Shown here: positions 12,000 to 22,049 of the stretch, piece after piece
Numbering within the stretch: position 1 is the stretch's first letter
How the letters are laid out: every line of letters begins with the position of its first letter
Source of the DNA: Hyposmocoma kahamanoa
Taxonomy: Eukaryota; Arthropoda; Insecta; Lepidoptera; Cosmopterigidae
Reading direction: 5' to 3'
Length of the DNA: 64,000 nt
Assembly (NCBI RefSeq): GCF_003589595.1
Contig: NW_020653945.1
Location: forward strand, 7,442,458-7,506,457
Notes under the pieces: generated by a model
Seen by the model: only the letters and a program-made list of their open reading frames with translations
What the model was told of the DNA's origin: nothing
The model's database searches: none
Made by a program: the position numbers and the translations under genes

Positions 12000-12118
12000 G
12001 TCTTAGTAAATTTGAAATTAAATTTCGCACATAAATTCTGATAAACTCAGAGGTGCGGATTCGAACCCAGGACCTCGGTTTGGGAGGCGGTATGTCAAAC
12101 CATTAGGCTATTAGCAAC
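12000..12118 (-). mobile_element. SINE-3, minus copy with clear A and B boxes
   Basis: On the minus strand: ATAGCCTAATGGTTTGACAT (A box), then CCTGGGTTCGAATCCGCACC (B box GGTTCGAATCC), then a tail GAATTTATGTGCGAAATTTA. This is the tRNA-derived RNA polymerase III promoter layout. The related copy at 10365-10500 shares the tail. Confidence 0.7.
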
Positions 12119-12771
12119 TCCACTGAATTTGAGTGTAGTAGTAGTTGCTCAAATTCGAAAACTGTTTACGTAATCTACGGTTAAAGGTGTTGGTTATTCA
12201 TTAATTAACTATTTGTTATAGCTATGTACTATTTGTAATGTGTATTAACTGTTTGTTGACTCCAATAAAAAAAACTAAATATTTCATATTTTTACTCGTG
12301 TCAAATTCCTATAATTATTTTGAGGCACCGTCATCATACAATGTCATCATACATCAACCCAAGAAAACAAGTTGTCACCTCGTTGTATTTTCATCGCGTG
12401 GACTGTGCAGGTAATACTTATTATACAAAACAAATGAATCAATGTGCGTTCTGTACGGGTGTGTTACGGGCAGTTTCTGCATTTGCTGTTCGTGTTACAG
12501 CGTGTGCACTTTTCGATTACATCAAGCGGGCTGTAAACCAGTTTAGAATGTCATCGTTGAGACGTTATGAGAGGTGAGACATCTTGTCATTTAACGACAT
12601 TCAAAAGAAAGCTATCATAATATATTTATAGCGTCAAACTTCGGTGTAATCAATTTAAAAGGTTTTTTTTATTTTTGTAACGTACTGAAACTCCTTCAAC
12701 AATTTTATTTGCACACGTAGTGAGTTTAACCCTAAACTGGTATATTTATCTATAATGGATGTTAATAGCTC

Positions 12772-12998
12772 GACGACTCCGGCGCACCACAGTGGTGGCC
12801 CAACGGCTTGCACTGTGAGCACTGGATGAGGAGTATCCAGGTTCAATTCCCGGTAGGAGCAATTTGGGAAACAAACTTGTCTAAATTGGTTCTGGTCTGG
12901 GTGTTCTGGGAAGTGCCCCAGAATGAATGCTCTGATACTCAGGAATTCCCTAGTTCGTTTGGTGTAGTTGTCTAGCGCATTACTATTATTATTATTAT
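12772..12998 (+). mobile_element. SINE-1, copy 1
   Basis: tRNA-derived SINE. It starts GACGACTCCGG and has an A-box-like GTGGCCCAACGGCTTG and a B box AGGTTCAATTCCCGG. The body is AATTTGGGAAACAAACTTGT..TCTGGTCTGGGTGTTCTGGG..CTCTGATACTCAGGAATTCC. It ends GTGTAGTTGTCTAGC and a short (ATT)n run at 12982-12998. The same sequence order recurs at 40813, 51206 and 62259, all on the plus strand. The 137-codon minus-strand frame across it is incidental. Confidence 0.8.
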
Positions 12999-12999
12999 A

Positions 13000-13422
13000 A
13001 AAAAAACAACAATTTTTCTTCCACTTCAACAATTGTTTTCCCAATAGGTTAATGCCCAATAACATCAAATTTCAACACAATTTTAAAAACTAGCACATCG
13101 CTATAAACACTAACTTTCGAGCTACGAACACACTTTCTGACTTTTCTTTTAGAATAATATTCTAAGCTTGCTCGTGTATGTGGATAAACATTTTCATAAA
13201 TTTCCATATTCTACCCAAGTTATACGACTTTATTTCAAACAAGACATTACGTTTTACGTATAAGATTTAGGAACGAATAGAAATGGAATCCAGGCGGAAT
13301 GGCGTTTCTCTATCGAAGTACAGCAAGTAGGCTTTGTTATTTTCACAGAAATCTAATGTCTGTGGTTGTTTTCCTTTTTTCACATTCCTTTACTTTTGCG
13401 CCCGCATATGTATTTCTTATTA
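13000..13422. other. AT-rich noncoding stretch
   Basis: Nothing recognisable between SINE-1 and repeat D. Confidence 0.4.
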
Positions 13423-13808
13423 ACCGACTTCAATAAGAAGGATGTTCTCAATTCAAGTCTTCAACCTTTTTATTCACATTTCTGTTTTAGTTGTCGCTGT
13501 TTTTTTATTTGTACTAGTTTTATGTGTATTTTGTGGATAAATAAATGTCTTTTTATTTTTTTTTATTTTTTAATTCATACATTTTCGTTTTGTGTATGTT
13601 ACGCCGACTTTTGTGAACCGGTGTCGATTATTCTGTTTTGGTTGGAAGGGGGTCCCATCCAAATTTGAAGAAAATATTCCACGTCTGATTTGTTACCCAT
13701 TAGGGGATGAATTCGGTTTATTGAATCTCACCCATTTTCCATTAACCCATTTCAATAAAACTTGGCACATAGATGTAATTCTAAGCAAACTTTTAGGTCA
13801 GTTCTTTT
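13423..13808 (+). repeat. Dispersed repeat D, copy 2
   Basis: Starts AACCGACTTCAATAAGAAGG and continues with TGTGTATGTTACGCCGACTT, GGGGATGAATTCGG, AACCCATTTCAATAAAACTT. It ends near CTTTTAGGTCAGTTCTTTTT. The arrangement is full length, with an AT-rich insertion after the first 60 bp. The ORFs of 73-100 codons here are incidental. Confidence 0.65.
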
Positions 13809-13935
13809 TATAAAATAGATTAATTTATTTTTTCCGTAATCCTGCATATTTCACAATTGAATATTTTTACTCCAGACTTAACATTTCAAATGCACAAAAC
13901 TTCGCTATGACATTTACAAATTGTATGTTTTATAA

Positions 13936-14160
13936 TATAGTCCATTTGTTTAAGTACTTAACTAAATGTAAACAATCTTGATACATCTTTTTATTGAAAC
14001 ATATACTTTACAAATCAATAGGTATAAAAATAGGCATGCAATTTCTTATGACGCTAAGTATTTGAAGATAAGTGAAAATAATTTTATAAATGTATATTTC
14101 ATTAAATAGACATCTCAAGATTGTTTACATTTAGTTAAGTACCTAAACAAATGGACTATA
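13936..14160. mobile_element. 225-bp MITE with 46-bp terminal inverted repeats
   Basis: The left arm 13936-13981 (TATAGTCCATTTGTTTAAGT...) and right arm 14115-14160 are inverted copies with a single mismatch over 46 bp. The ends read TAGTCC next to TA dinucleotides, compatible with a TA target site as in Tc1/mariner-type MITEs. There is no coding capacity, and the near-identical arms suggest recent origin. Confidence 0.8.
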
Positions 14161-14161
14161 G

Positions 14162-14738
14162 TTACAAATTTCATGCTATCGTCACTTCATCGTAATATTA
14201 CTAATTAATATATTTTCAATATGAAGACTTGTTACTAACACCGCCGCAGCACCCTTCATGACTTAGAAATTAATTTAAACGTAAATAACTTTAGCTCTAT
14301 AATTTGACTCGAGACAGAACACTCACGTTTTATAAATTGTTGTTCCGGAATTTAGTCAGAACTCGAAAGCTTCAATAATATCCAAGGTGACTTTCCTAAT
14401 GTCCCTTTAGTCTTACGCTATTCTCACTACAATTAAACAAATCTACGTCCAATTTAAGTTATCAAGCTTCTCTAATGCCTTGTAAGTCCGTAGCTGAACG
14501 TCATTTGTTCGCCACGCGGTAAATACGCTTTTGTTTCCCTGCAAATAAATGGAGAAATTTAGATTGTATTTCAATGTGACGTACTAAGAAAAGAGTTTGT
14601 GCCTGTTCTATTCTCGATACTACATCATAGTCAAAAGTTTCCTAATATAAATATAAGATAATTTTTTTATGTTTTAGTCAGTTTTTATTTTAATTATTTA
14701 TCTGCGTCCATTGTAAGTTCTTCTCGGGGTAACGAGTT
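14162..14738. other. AT-rich noncoding stretch
   Basis: Nothing recognisable. Confidence 0.4.
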
Positions 14739-14739
14739 T

Positions 14740-14935
14740 TTGGGCGTAGATCACGACTCGGTGAACGTAATGTAGGACGCCCTCCGGACAGATGGAGTAA
14801 AGATTTGTAAAAGGCTTACTGTCATTTATTGGATGCTACAAAATTAGGAGCGGAACAGAATGAGGCACTTTGGGTAAAGCAGTAAGTAGACTACAATAGA
14901 CTGACGATTATAATTGTTTTTTAGTTAGAGTAAAT
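14740..14935 (+). pseudogene. LINE C-terminal scrap (VGRPPDRW type)
   Basis: The frame at about 14772 reads VGRPPDRWSKDL, a stop, then KLGAEQNEALWVKQ before another stop. This matches the pattern 'GRPP.RW.DD(L/I)' ... 'AQ(N/D)R..W..L.EAYVQQW' seen at the C-terminus of RTE/Jockey-like LINE proteins. A better preserved relative lies at 51436-51690. Several in-frame stops make it a relic. Confidence 0.55.
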
Positions 14936-14939
14936 AATA

Positions 14940-15920
14940 TAAAACTCCTAGCTGTTATACATAATCTACACAACGTGAACTTGAGCTTTTGAAATAAGTA
15001 TACAATATTTGAAAATAAATTGCAATGCGAAAAAATTAATTCATTTCACCAAGAAAGAACTCGAATTTGACTAGTTTTTATCGCATTTTCTGCTATTTCG
15101 ATAATTTGAATTCCTTTTAGTCACGGTAATATTTCACATTCTGTTTAAATTTTCATTATTCATCCGGTTTAAATTTCGAAGAGGCTTATATTAAATAAAA
15201 TGGAGAGGCTTGTGCTCAGTCATAAAAATGCGGGCACAAAACAGTAAATCGGGAGGAACAAAACATATTTATAAAGTATAAAAAAAGTAGAACGTCATTT
15301 AAAATCACGCTGTTTCGCAAAATATCTTACAGCATTCACGCCACGCAAATCGTATGTGTTTGAACAAAAGAGCGGTTTACTTAGCTCCATCTTATGGTGA
15401 TATTGATACTTCGGAGAGTAAAGTAGGAAATGAAACTATTTTTTTTTTCATCTTATGTTTAGAAACAAATCTAGGCGCCTCTATTTAGGTCACACCTATT
15501 ATATAAAGTTTTCTACAACATTAACTAAGTAACTTATAATAAGTATTCATTCCAAACCCTTTTCTATATGTTCTTACATCCTACAATATACATTCGGAAA
15601 CCCTTTGTTTTATACTCGCTCAAAAAACAAAATAATTTATTAACAATTCCTTTTTAGTATTTAAAAATAAACCTTACATTATCTAAATAAGAAATCCATT
15701 TCATTTAAAGAATAAATTTAAACTCATTAACATTTCAAATAAAAGTCGAATTACGATGTGTATCTCAAGACAGCAAATTCGAAAGAATTTTAACAGTAAA
15801 AGAATTGTTATTTGAAGATTCGCTTTAAGTAATTATTTTATTCACAGACAATTTAAAAAAAGGTATTTTGTGCTTTTCACTTTGAACAAGAAATCTTTGT
15901 TGCTAGTATATAAATAACAT
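14940..15920. other. AT-rich noncoding stretch
   Basis: Nothing recognisable. Confidence 0.45.
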
Positions 15921-15927
15921 TATAAAA

Positions 15928-16060
15928 GCAGTGGTAGCCTAATGGCATAACAGTAGAGCTCCTTTTGAAATAATTCGTCCAACGACGCGTACCCAGCAGT
16001 GTACGTATAAATGGGTTGATGATGATGACGTGTAAATACTTATCACAGTTTCGGTTACTG
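15928..16060 (+). mobile_element. Possible SINE-3-like head, degraded
   Basis: AGCAGTGGTAGCCTAATGGC resembles the A-box region of the SINE-3 copies (TAGCCTAATGG). The expected B box is reduced to ACGCGTACCCAGCAGTG. Only partly supported. Confidence 0.35.
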
Positions 16061-16061
16061 T

Positions 16062-16764
16062 GGCGTAAGGAAGCCGAGCTACACGGCTATAGGTGGACTG
16101 TATTTAGGGCGCTAGTAATTCTTTGCCTGTGCTATCCAGGCTAAAATGATATGGAAGTACTCACACGTTCCTCCCTTCACTAGGGCGGCAGCGGTGAAAA
16201 TAAAAGACATAAAAACGAAAAGGAATAATTATAACATTTTAAGTACAAGTTGGAATTCAACTCCGACCAGGCAGTACGCGGGGCATTCGATTTCATTATA
16301 GATTTAATAGCACAGGCATAATACCGAACAGTTACTTATGTAGCGACTTAAATTTTTTTTCTAAAAAAAAAAATTTAAGACGTTTATTAATTTAACCTAA
16401 TACATAAGATCAATCTAATCGAAGTGAAAATATTTCAGCAGATTTTTGTGTTGTCTTCGTAGGAAAAGCAACTGAAATATGTATTTGGCAAAGTTTGATA
16501 CATATGAGGAGATTAGAGTGGCTACGAAACATCCATTACCGTGCTTACTAGTGTAGTGCGCTGCACAATTTATGTTACATGTTTCTGAAACACGACCGCT
16601 GAATGTTTACACTTTCCCATTACTACAAATTCACACAACATATTACTTTGCTACAAAAAAGCCTGCAATGATGAAATAGCTGAAATATCTATGGATATTT
16701 ATATAATCGTTATTTCGTATCTTTGGTATAATAAAATTTGTGATCACTTGTCAAAAGTGCTTTT
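16062..16764. other. Noncoding stretch
   Basis: Mixed composition. Nothing recognised apart from an A-run and T-run inverted pair around 16350-16375. Confidence 0.4.
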
Positions 16765-16965
16765 TAACCGACTTAAAAAAGAAGGAGGTTCTAAATTCGA
16801 CTATTTTTTGTATGTACATTACGCGATAACTCCGGCTACTAACTAACTTGTGAACCGATTTTGATGATTTGATAAATCCGGTTTCGCGCACGTTCCGGTA
16901 ACCGTTTTCAATAAAACTTGGCAAATATGTAGATGTAATTCCACAAATTTTTGAGGTTAGTTTTT
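16765..16965 (+). repeat. Dispersed repeat D, copy 3 (shortened)
   Basis: Begins AACCGACTTAAAAAAGAAGG and has GTACATTACGCGATAACTCC, TTGTGAACCGATTTTGATGA, CCGGTAACCGTTTTCAATAA. It ends TTTTTGAGGTTAGTTTTTTT. The central block present in copy 1 is missing, so this is an internally deleted member of the family. Confidence 0.65.
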
Positions 16966-16969
16966 TTTG

Positions 16970-18333
16970 TAAAAAAGTTACATTTAAGTATATCACATGA
17001 AAGTCATAAAAATAACATGAACTACATGAAACAAATTATGTAATTGTACACGTGATATTTGATAATTCTCCTATTGAAGTATAAAAAAAATATCGACTAA
17101 TTTCGTTCCTAGAATCCCTGCATAGATGTTATTTTGCAAAAGTAGCCTTGTTCTCTGCTCCAATGTGACTTACGTAACTCACGTGGTACGATTTATTAAA
17201 GGGATAATATTATTTGATCCTCAAAGATGTAATTGATCTATTGTAAATGTGCATTTTTTTAAATAAACGATATTTTGTTTATGTTTGATCGTAAATATAT
17301 ATTAATTGTTCCGTGTATATCACTTGATCTACGGATAAGTTATAAAGAAAATTCAAGGTATCGCTATCATTATGCTTAAGATACTTACTAAATTAATTAA
17401 TACTTGGTATTCAAAAATAATATTTAATCCTCTTTTTTATTATTGGTCTTTAACGACTGATGACATTTATAACAAGTATATCTTTTGATATTGATCTTCT
17501 AATAAATCTTGCTTGCTTGATTGCGCCCTCCAGTAGGTTAGTACATGAAAAAGCAGCACGAGCCAAGCGAGAGACGCGAGCGTGCCGCAGCAGCGGCTGG
17601 CGAGTGCCAGAAGTCAATTTGCTTGCGTTTCCGAGCATGTTTTCAGGTCAAATTATATTATAATATTAGTTTAAAAATAAGTATGTAAATTTTATCGATA
17701 ATTTGTCTTAGTCTGGACCTCAAAGTCCAGTATAAAACTATCAAAGTTAATTTATACAAATCGAACATTTTTTGCGTAGCTCAGAATAGATTAAAATATC
17801 CATTGATTTAATTTATTTTGAGTGCGTTCGGACGGAACCTATCAGGGCGCGGTTATTTGCACAGGCTGGTTTCCGTACATTTAATGTTGGGAAATTTATT
17901 ATTTTATTACAAAGTGATTCTAAAAAATGACGTACAATCTGTAACGATATTCGATTCGATTCTTAGATACACAAACAACCGTTATAATTTGAGCCTACAT
18001 CGTAGGCGCATCTGGAGAGCTTAGTTTCTACTGGTAGGTGTACGCGTGAGGTTTCTTTATTCTTAAAAGATTGAAATAAAAGTAAATTGTTATATTAAAC
18101 CCGGTTGCGTAATAGACCGGAAAGAGAAAAACAAGCCTTAATATCCGGATAGAGTAATGTTAAATGCATCATGAATTTTTTTGTAGGATACATAAATTAA
18201 TAAAGAAAAGCGAATATATTAAACCGATACATGTCTATGAAATATCTTTAGGTAATCGTAATCGAATTTGAAGGTTGAATGGTATCTTGGGGGAGACCAA
18301 CAAGTTACTATATTGGTTATTGATGGTTAAACT
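16970..18333. other. Noncoding stretch with short GC-rich motif
   Basis: Mostly AT-rich. Positions 17556-17608 hold CGAGCCAAGCGAGAGACGCG followed by AGCGTGCCGCAGCAGCGGCT, which recurs in diverged form at 62703-62750 and partly at 62565-62595. Two overlapping frames of 62-67 codons there are artefacts of the GC patch. Confidence 0.4.
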
Positions 18334-18348
18334 AGGCCCGTCTGCGAG
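18334..18348 (+). repeat. Left target-site duplication of the 750-bp insertion
   Basis: The 15-bp sequence AGGCCCGTCTGCGAG at 18334-18348 is repeated exactly at 19099-19113. The two copies bracket the GC-rich element between them, as expected for target-primed retrotransposition. Confidence 0.85.
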
Positions 18349-19098
18349 CCCCCCTCCGAATGGGGTTCCCGCCTTGTCGTGGCGGGGGGGCTCTAGTAGC
18401 CGTGGTCGATTTCATCCCACGGTTAAGCTAAGAGGAACCCACGGTGCCGGCCGATGGTGGCAGGCTGGTCCGAGGAGGAGGGCTTTCCGTGCGGGGCTCG
18501 TCTGGTCAGTGGGATCGCGCGGATGCGCGTTGGGAGGAGGGTCGCGGGGGGGAGACGCGTCGGTGGGTCGTTGCCGCTCGTCCTATCCTCCGCGGCCGAA
18601 CATGGGCGGTTGGCCGGTGGTGGCGCTCCAAGGGACTCTCTTAGGAGAGTCCGCGCGGAAGGGCGTTAGGTGTTGCGGCGGTCGCTGTCAACAGATCGGC
18701 CGCGAGGGCCGGGGGAGCAGCCACTGAACTTCACAGTTGAGTGGATGCTGTCCTGGCCCTCCATGGCCCCTGGGTAGCGGACTCGGGGGAGTTCGTTGCC
18801 CAGCATAGAGGGGCCCAGGATGTAAGGCTCGTCTGGTGTTCGGCGAGCCTCACATTCGGAGTCGGGGGACCGATGTGTCTCCCTTCTCGGGGAGGGGCTG
18901 CGCAGGGCGCGGCCAGCCGCTGGTGGGGGCGCGGACGAGTGCAAAAGCGTACCCATATCCCCACCTACAGCGGAGAGGAGGGACACTCCGGGGGTTTAAT
19001 GCGGTCGGGCTGCTCCCCTTCAGGGTTCAGCCCAGTCCCACATAACCCCGGCTCTGCTCTGTAAGCAGATTCCCCCGGATTAACAAAAAAAAAAGAAA
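18349..19098 (+). mobile_element. Non-autonomous R1-clade LINE derivative (about 750 bp)
   Basis: A GC-rich island in AT-rich DNA, bounded by a perfect 15-bp duplication and ending in an A-rich tail (TTAACAAAAAAAAAAGAAA). Near its start it has TTGTCGTGGCGGGGGGGCT (18374-18392), which matches the 5' end of the R1-clade LINE (GTTGTCGTGGTGGGGGGG, minus strand at 49038-49021). Near its end it has CCGGGGGTTTAATG, CAGTCCCACATAACCC and GTAAGCAGATTCCCCC, which align in order with the LINE 3' UTR. It has no LINE protein. The 100-150-codon frames inside are GC-driven openings on both strands and show no motif. Best read as an internally deleted rider of an R1-clade LINE. Confidence 0.7.
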
Positions 19099-19113
19099 AG
19101 GCCCGTCTGCGAG
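19099..19113 (+). repeat. Right target-site duplication of the 750-bp insertion
   Basis: Exact second copy of AGGCCCGTCTGCGAG directly after the A-rich tail. Confidence 0.85.
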
Positions 19114-19114
19114 A

Positions 19115-19590
19115 CTTTTATAGTTTTTCTCTTTTCGTTTTATTTTGGCGCAGACTTGTTTTTATAATAAATTACTTCTTTACTCTATAGCATGCATGTA
19201 ACTGCTTTTATACTTTTTTAAGCGACCTTTTGGTAAGGTAAACGAGTAGGTACGTACATAAATGAGAGAATTTTCCTGTGGCGTAAATATTACTTCTACT
19301 TTAAGTATACATAAATAGAACAACACAATAAAGTCTTAAATGTTGACGAAAATCCAAGTGAAGAAGTATGAAATGGTAGTACAAAGTAATATAAAAATAG
19401 TAAAGTAATTTTTGATACAAGTACGGAAAGTTAGTGTCAAGGCTTCTTGGCCCGAGACAAGTGAAAATGACAAATCCGCACGTGTATGTAACGGCCTTTT
19501 TTTTATACATTTGCGAAAAAACTACATGAAAGTAAAATAAAACAGTATATTATTTTAGTGGCGCGACGCGCAGGCGGCGGTCTCGCGAAA
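19115..19590. other. AT-rich noncoding stretch
   Basis: Nothing recognisable apart from the CpG-rich patch 19558-19590 next to the candidate splice donor. Confidence 0.4.
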
Positions 19591-19597
19591 TACTCAC

Positions 19598-19607
19598 CTC
19601 CGGTCAT
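19598..19607 (-). CDS. Candidate first coding exon next to a splice donor
   Basis: On the minus strand AACAATGACCGGAG is followed directly by GTGAGTATT. That gives an ATG in fair start context (ATG ACC GGA G) and a perfect splice donor with the intron starting at 19597. An in-frame TGA lies four codons upstream, as expected at a true start. The first intronic 35 bases are CpG-rich, as near some promoters. The exon would encode only Met-Thr-Gly plus one base. The pattern is short enough to arise by chance and the gene is unknown. Confidence 0.2.
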
Positions 19608-19609
19608 TG

Positions 19610-20695
19610 TTAATAGTCAATCAGCCATCTTTATGGAAAATATTTAGGTATTCTTAAGTGTAACCCGTTGTTTTATAAAACTTACTAAAGCAATTTAAGC
19701 AAATAAGATGTTTGTAAGTAAATATAAGTCTTAATGACGAATGACTTACGTTACAAAGCACATAAATATTAATTAAATATACAACCTCTTTAGTTCTATG
19801 TTTAAGACTTGAAATTAAAAAAAAATTAAAAGCGCTAGTGCAAAAAATCCAACTTTCGGCACGATTTGTAGTACGAAAAATACCACGTTTTGAGCAACTG
19901 AAACAAAAACCGTGTAAATTTGCAAAGTAAATCAAAAACATTGGAAGAAATCAACGTTCGCTGTTATCAGTCTCCGTATTGAAAGCATTGCCGTAGGGAG
20001 TACCAACTTATTAACGCAGAATCTGTTTAGGAGCGATTATGGCCAACCCCTATGGGTGTAATATAGAAATATCTATATATTTCTATATCTATGGGCTAAC
20101 CATACTTATTGCATTAAGGAGACATTACACTTATTAATGCGGAATCGGCTTGATGCGATCATGTTTAACCACACTTGTTGAATTAAGTCGATTCACCGAA
20201 TACGTGTGACGTAGCCGTTCGCGCACCGACGATGCCGCGGCCTTTCGGGCGCCCCGCAGTGAAAGGTTTTTGAGAATAATATTTGCCAACCGAATGCTCT
20301 CCTCCACTTCCTCTGCCTACTATGTTTGTTTTTTTTATTCAATTTTTATTTCGACGTCAGGTATTCTAAAGCCCTACCATTAGTGTGTTGACGTTGATGC
20401 TATCGCTCGGGCGTCGACGCGGCGTTTCGGGGGTTGGTGCCGCCGATCAGCCACCGACGACTGCGTCCCGACCCGACCTTACGAACCTAAGCAAACGCCC
20501 AACGTCTTTTTCGCTCTTACGTGCACGGCTTTAGCTTTTTCTGATCGGCTCAATGCGGGTCTACGTTAATAGGTATGGTGACTCCCTGTTGACGTGGTCG
20601 TTCCGGCGTCGACGCGGCTGTTCGGGCGTTCAGCCTTTGTCTCGGTTTGGTGTCTACTCTCGTTCTCTGTCCGACATCCGTCCGAAACAATTATT
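19610..20695. other. Noncoding stretch with diverged direct repeats
   Basis: Two diverged direct repeats (20005-20045 and 20128-20170: 'acttattaa.gc.gaatc.g.tt..gcgat.atg') flank a small TATAGAAATATCTATATATTTCTATA palindrome at 20068-20095. Positions 20340-20680 are GC-richer and hold a second pair, CGTCGACGCGGCGTTTCGGG at 20412-20431 and CGTCGACGCGGCTGTTCGGG at 20606-20625. Probably old repeats; no coding motif was found. Confidence 0.4.
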
Positions 20696-20698
20696 GTC

Positions 20699-20793
20699 AC
20701 GACCAAATTATAAGACAATGTATATACATTGTCTTATAATTTGGTCGTAATGCGAATGAAGCTTCATATATATGAAGCTTCATTCGCATTACG
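20699..20793. repeat. Two abutting perfect palindromes (50 bp and 48 bp)
   Basis: 20699-20748 is a perfect 50-bp palindrome (half-site ACGACCAAATTATAAGACAA + TGTAT). 20746-20793 is a perfect 48-bp palindrome (half-site CGTAATGCGAATGAAGCTTC + ATAT). They share three bases (CGT). Neither has a spacer. A diverged third half-site, GTCTTTTAATTCGGTCGA, follows at 20795-20812. Confidence 0.9.
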
Positions 20794-20814
20794 TGTCTTT
20801 TAATTCGGTCGAGT

Positions 20815-21885
20815 ATTACTTATTTGACAGTCATCGGGGTCGATTCAGAACCTTACAATAACTCAGTTATCGACCGATTCGATTTGATATCGTAGGATTT
20901 CTTTTCATTTTCATATTGATATATTTTAATATTAAGGCATTATAATTTCTCTTAAATCAGTAATTAGTTCAATCTCCTAAAATAGTAAGATATCATTTAT
21001 GGCTTTCTTTTCTTTCTTATTGGCTTTATGGCTATCTTTTGCAAATGGGAAATAAGCGCAGCACGTCGAGACACAAAATTTCCTAGTTCGACTGTAGTTA
21101 ATTCCTCTGTTTGTGAAGTATTTTTTATTATTTTTTTCTCGTTGAATAATATCGAGTATCGAGGTATGATTGATCGAGCTGTCGCGGTACAAACCCGATC
21201 CGCTTATGATGCAATACGTGTTTTAGTTTTATTTGTAATACATCCGTCATGCGAACTCAACCGATTTATTGTAATCTTTAAACGAAATGGAGCAATTTTA
21301 CACGACATTGTGTCTCCCATTTATTGTACAGCTTACGGAAATCCGTCAAAATGGGGATGCTTGGACTGTAAAAAGGCTTTCACGTCAAATACGGAAGACA
21401 TTATTATTCAAACTCACGAATGAAGCGTTAATATACGATATATTAACGTTCCTAATTTTCTGATTTAGACTAACAAAAACCTATACAAAGTCTGGAATTA
21501 ATTTATATATTAACTGTATTAAGCAGTTGTAACTGTATTATTTTCAACTCCATTAGCTACAGAAGGTTTTACAACCTTTCTTACAAAACTCTTTTATCCA
21601 TGATAATAATGTTCACGTTCCAATGTTTAAGCGTTTTGTGCTGACCATAAAACTTCTTTCATGGGTTCGAGCTTCGAATTTGATAATTTTTTTCTAAAAT
21701 CTAAAATCACCGCTCCTCAGTGATATGTGAAACGGACAGATTTATTAGAATTGGTACCGTTTAAAAATTGCCTAGTAGGGATAAATCTAGTTGAAGATGC
21801 CATAATTCATTGATTTAAACATTCACGATTTCCACACATTATTTGATTTTTTTTAAAAATCGGGACTCAATCGTGAATAGAACAT
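20815..21885. other. Noncoding stretch
   Basis: A 131-codon plus-strand opening (21028-21423) has no recognisable domain or splice context and is judged a chance frame. Otherwise AT-rich. Confidence 0.4.
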
Positions 21886-21887
21886 AA

Positions 21888-22048
21888 TTTTGTTTACCTC
21901 GACGTTGCACACGTGTTGAAATGTCTATTGCCTCGAAGGGACTCAGTCCTTTCGAGATCTTGGACGTTGCAACATGAAGAAAAGATGAATGGGTGGAAAA
22001 GATAAATGGATTTTGCAACACGTCCGAAACGTCGAGGTAAATAAAACT
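21888..22048. repeat. Inverted repeat ending in AACGTCGAGGTAAA motif
   Basis: The left arm TTTACCTCGACGTTGCACAC (21893-21912) pairs imperfectly with the right arm GTCCGAAACGTCGAGGTAAA (22017-22036). ACACGTGTTG / CAACACGTC extends the pairing inwards. The 'CCGAAACGT(CG/TG)' core resembles termini I associate with Penelope-like elements and recurs at 29259, 35418 and 58710. The 137-codon minus-strand frame over it is incidental. Confidence 0.45.
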
Positions 22049-22049
22049 A

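Noticed and set aside
12655..13068. 137-codon minus-strand frame
   Set aside because: It runs antisense through SINE-1 and its flank; an artefact of repeat sequence.
18275..19064. Several 66-150-codon frames on both strands in the GC-rich island
   Set aside because: They overlap in five frames, have no domain motif, and lie in a retroelement whose 5' and 3' noncoding ends I recognise.
21028..21423. 131-codon plus-strand frame
   Set aside because: Translation has no recognisable domain and looks like background. No promoter or splice context.
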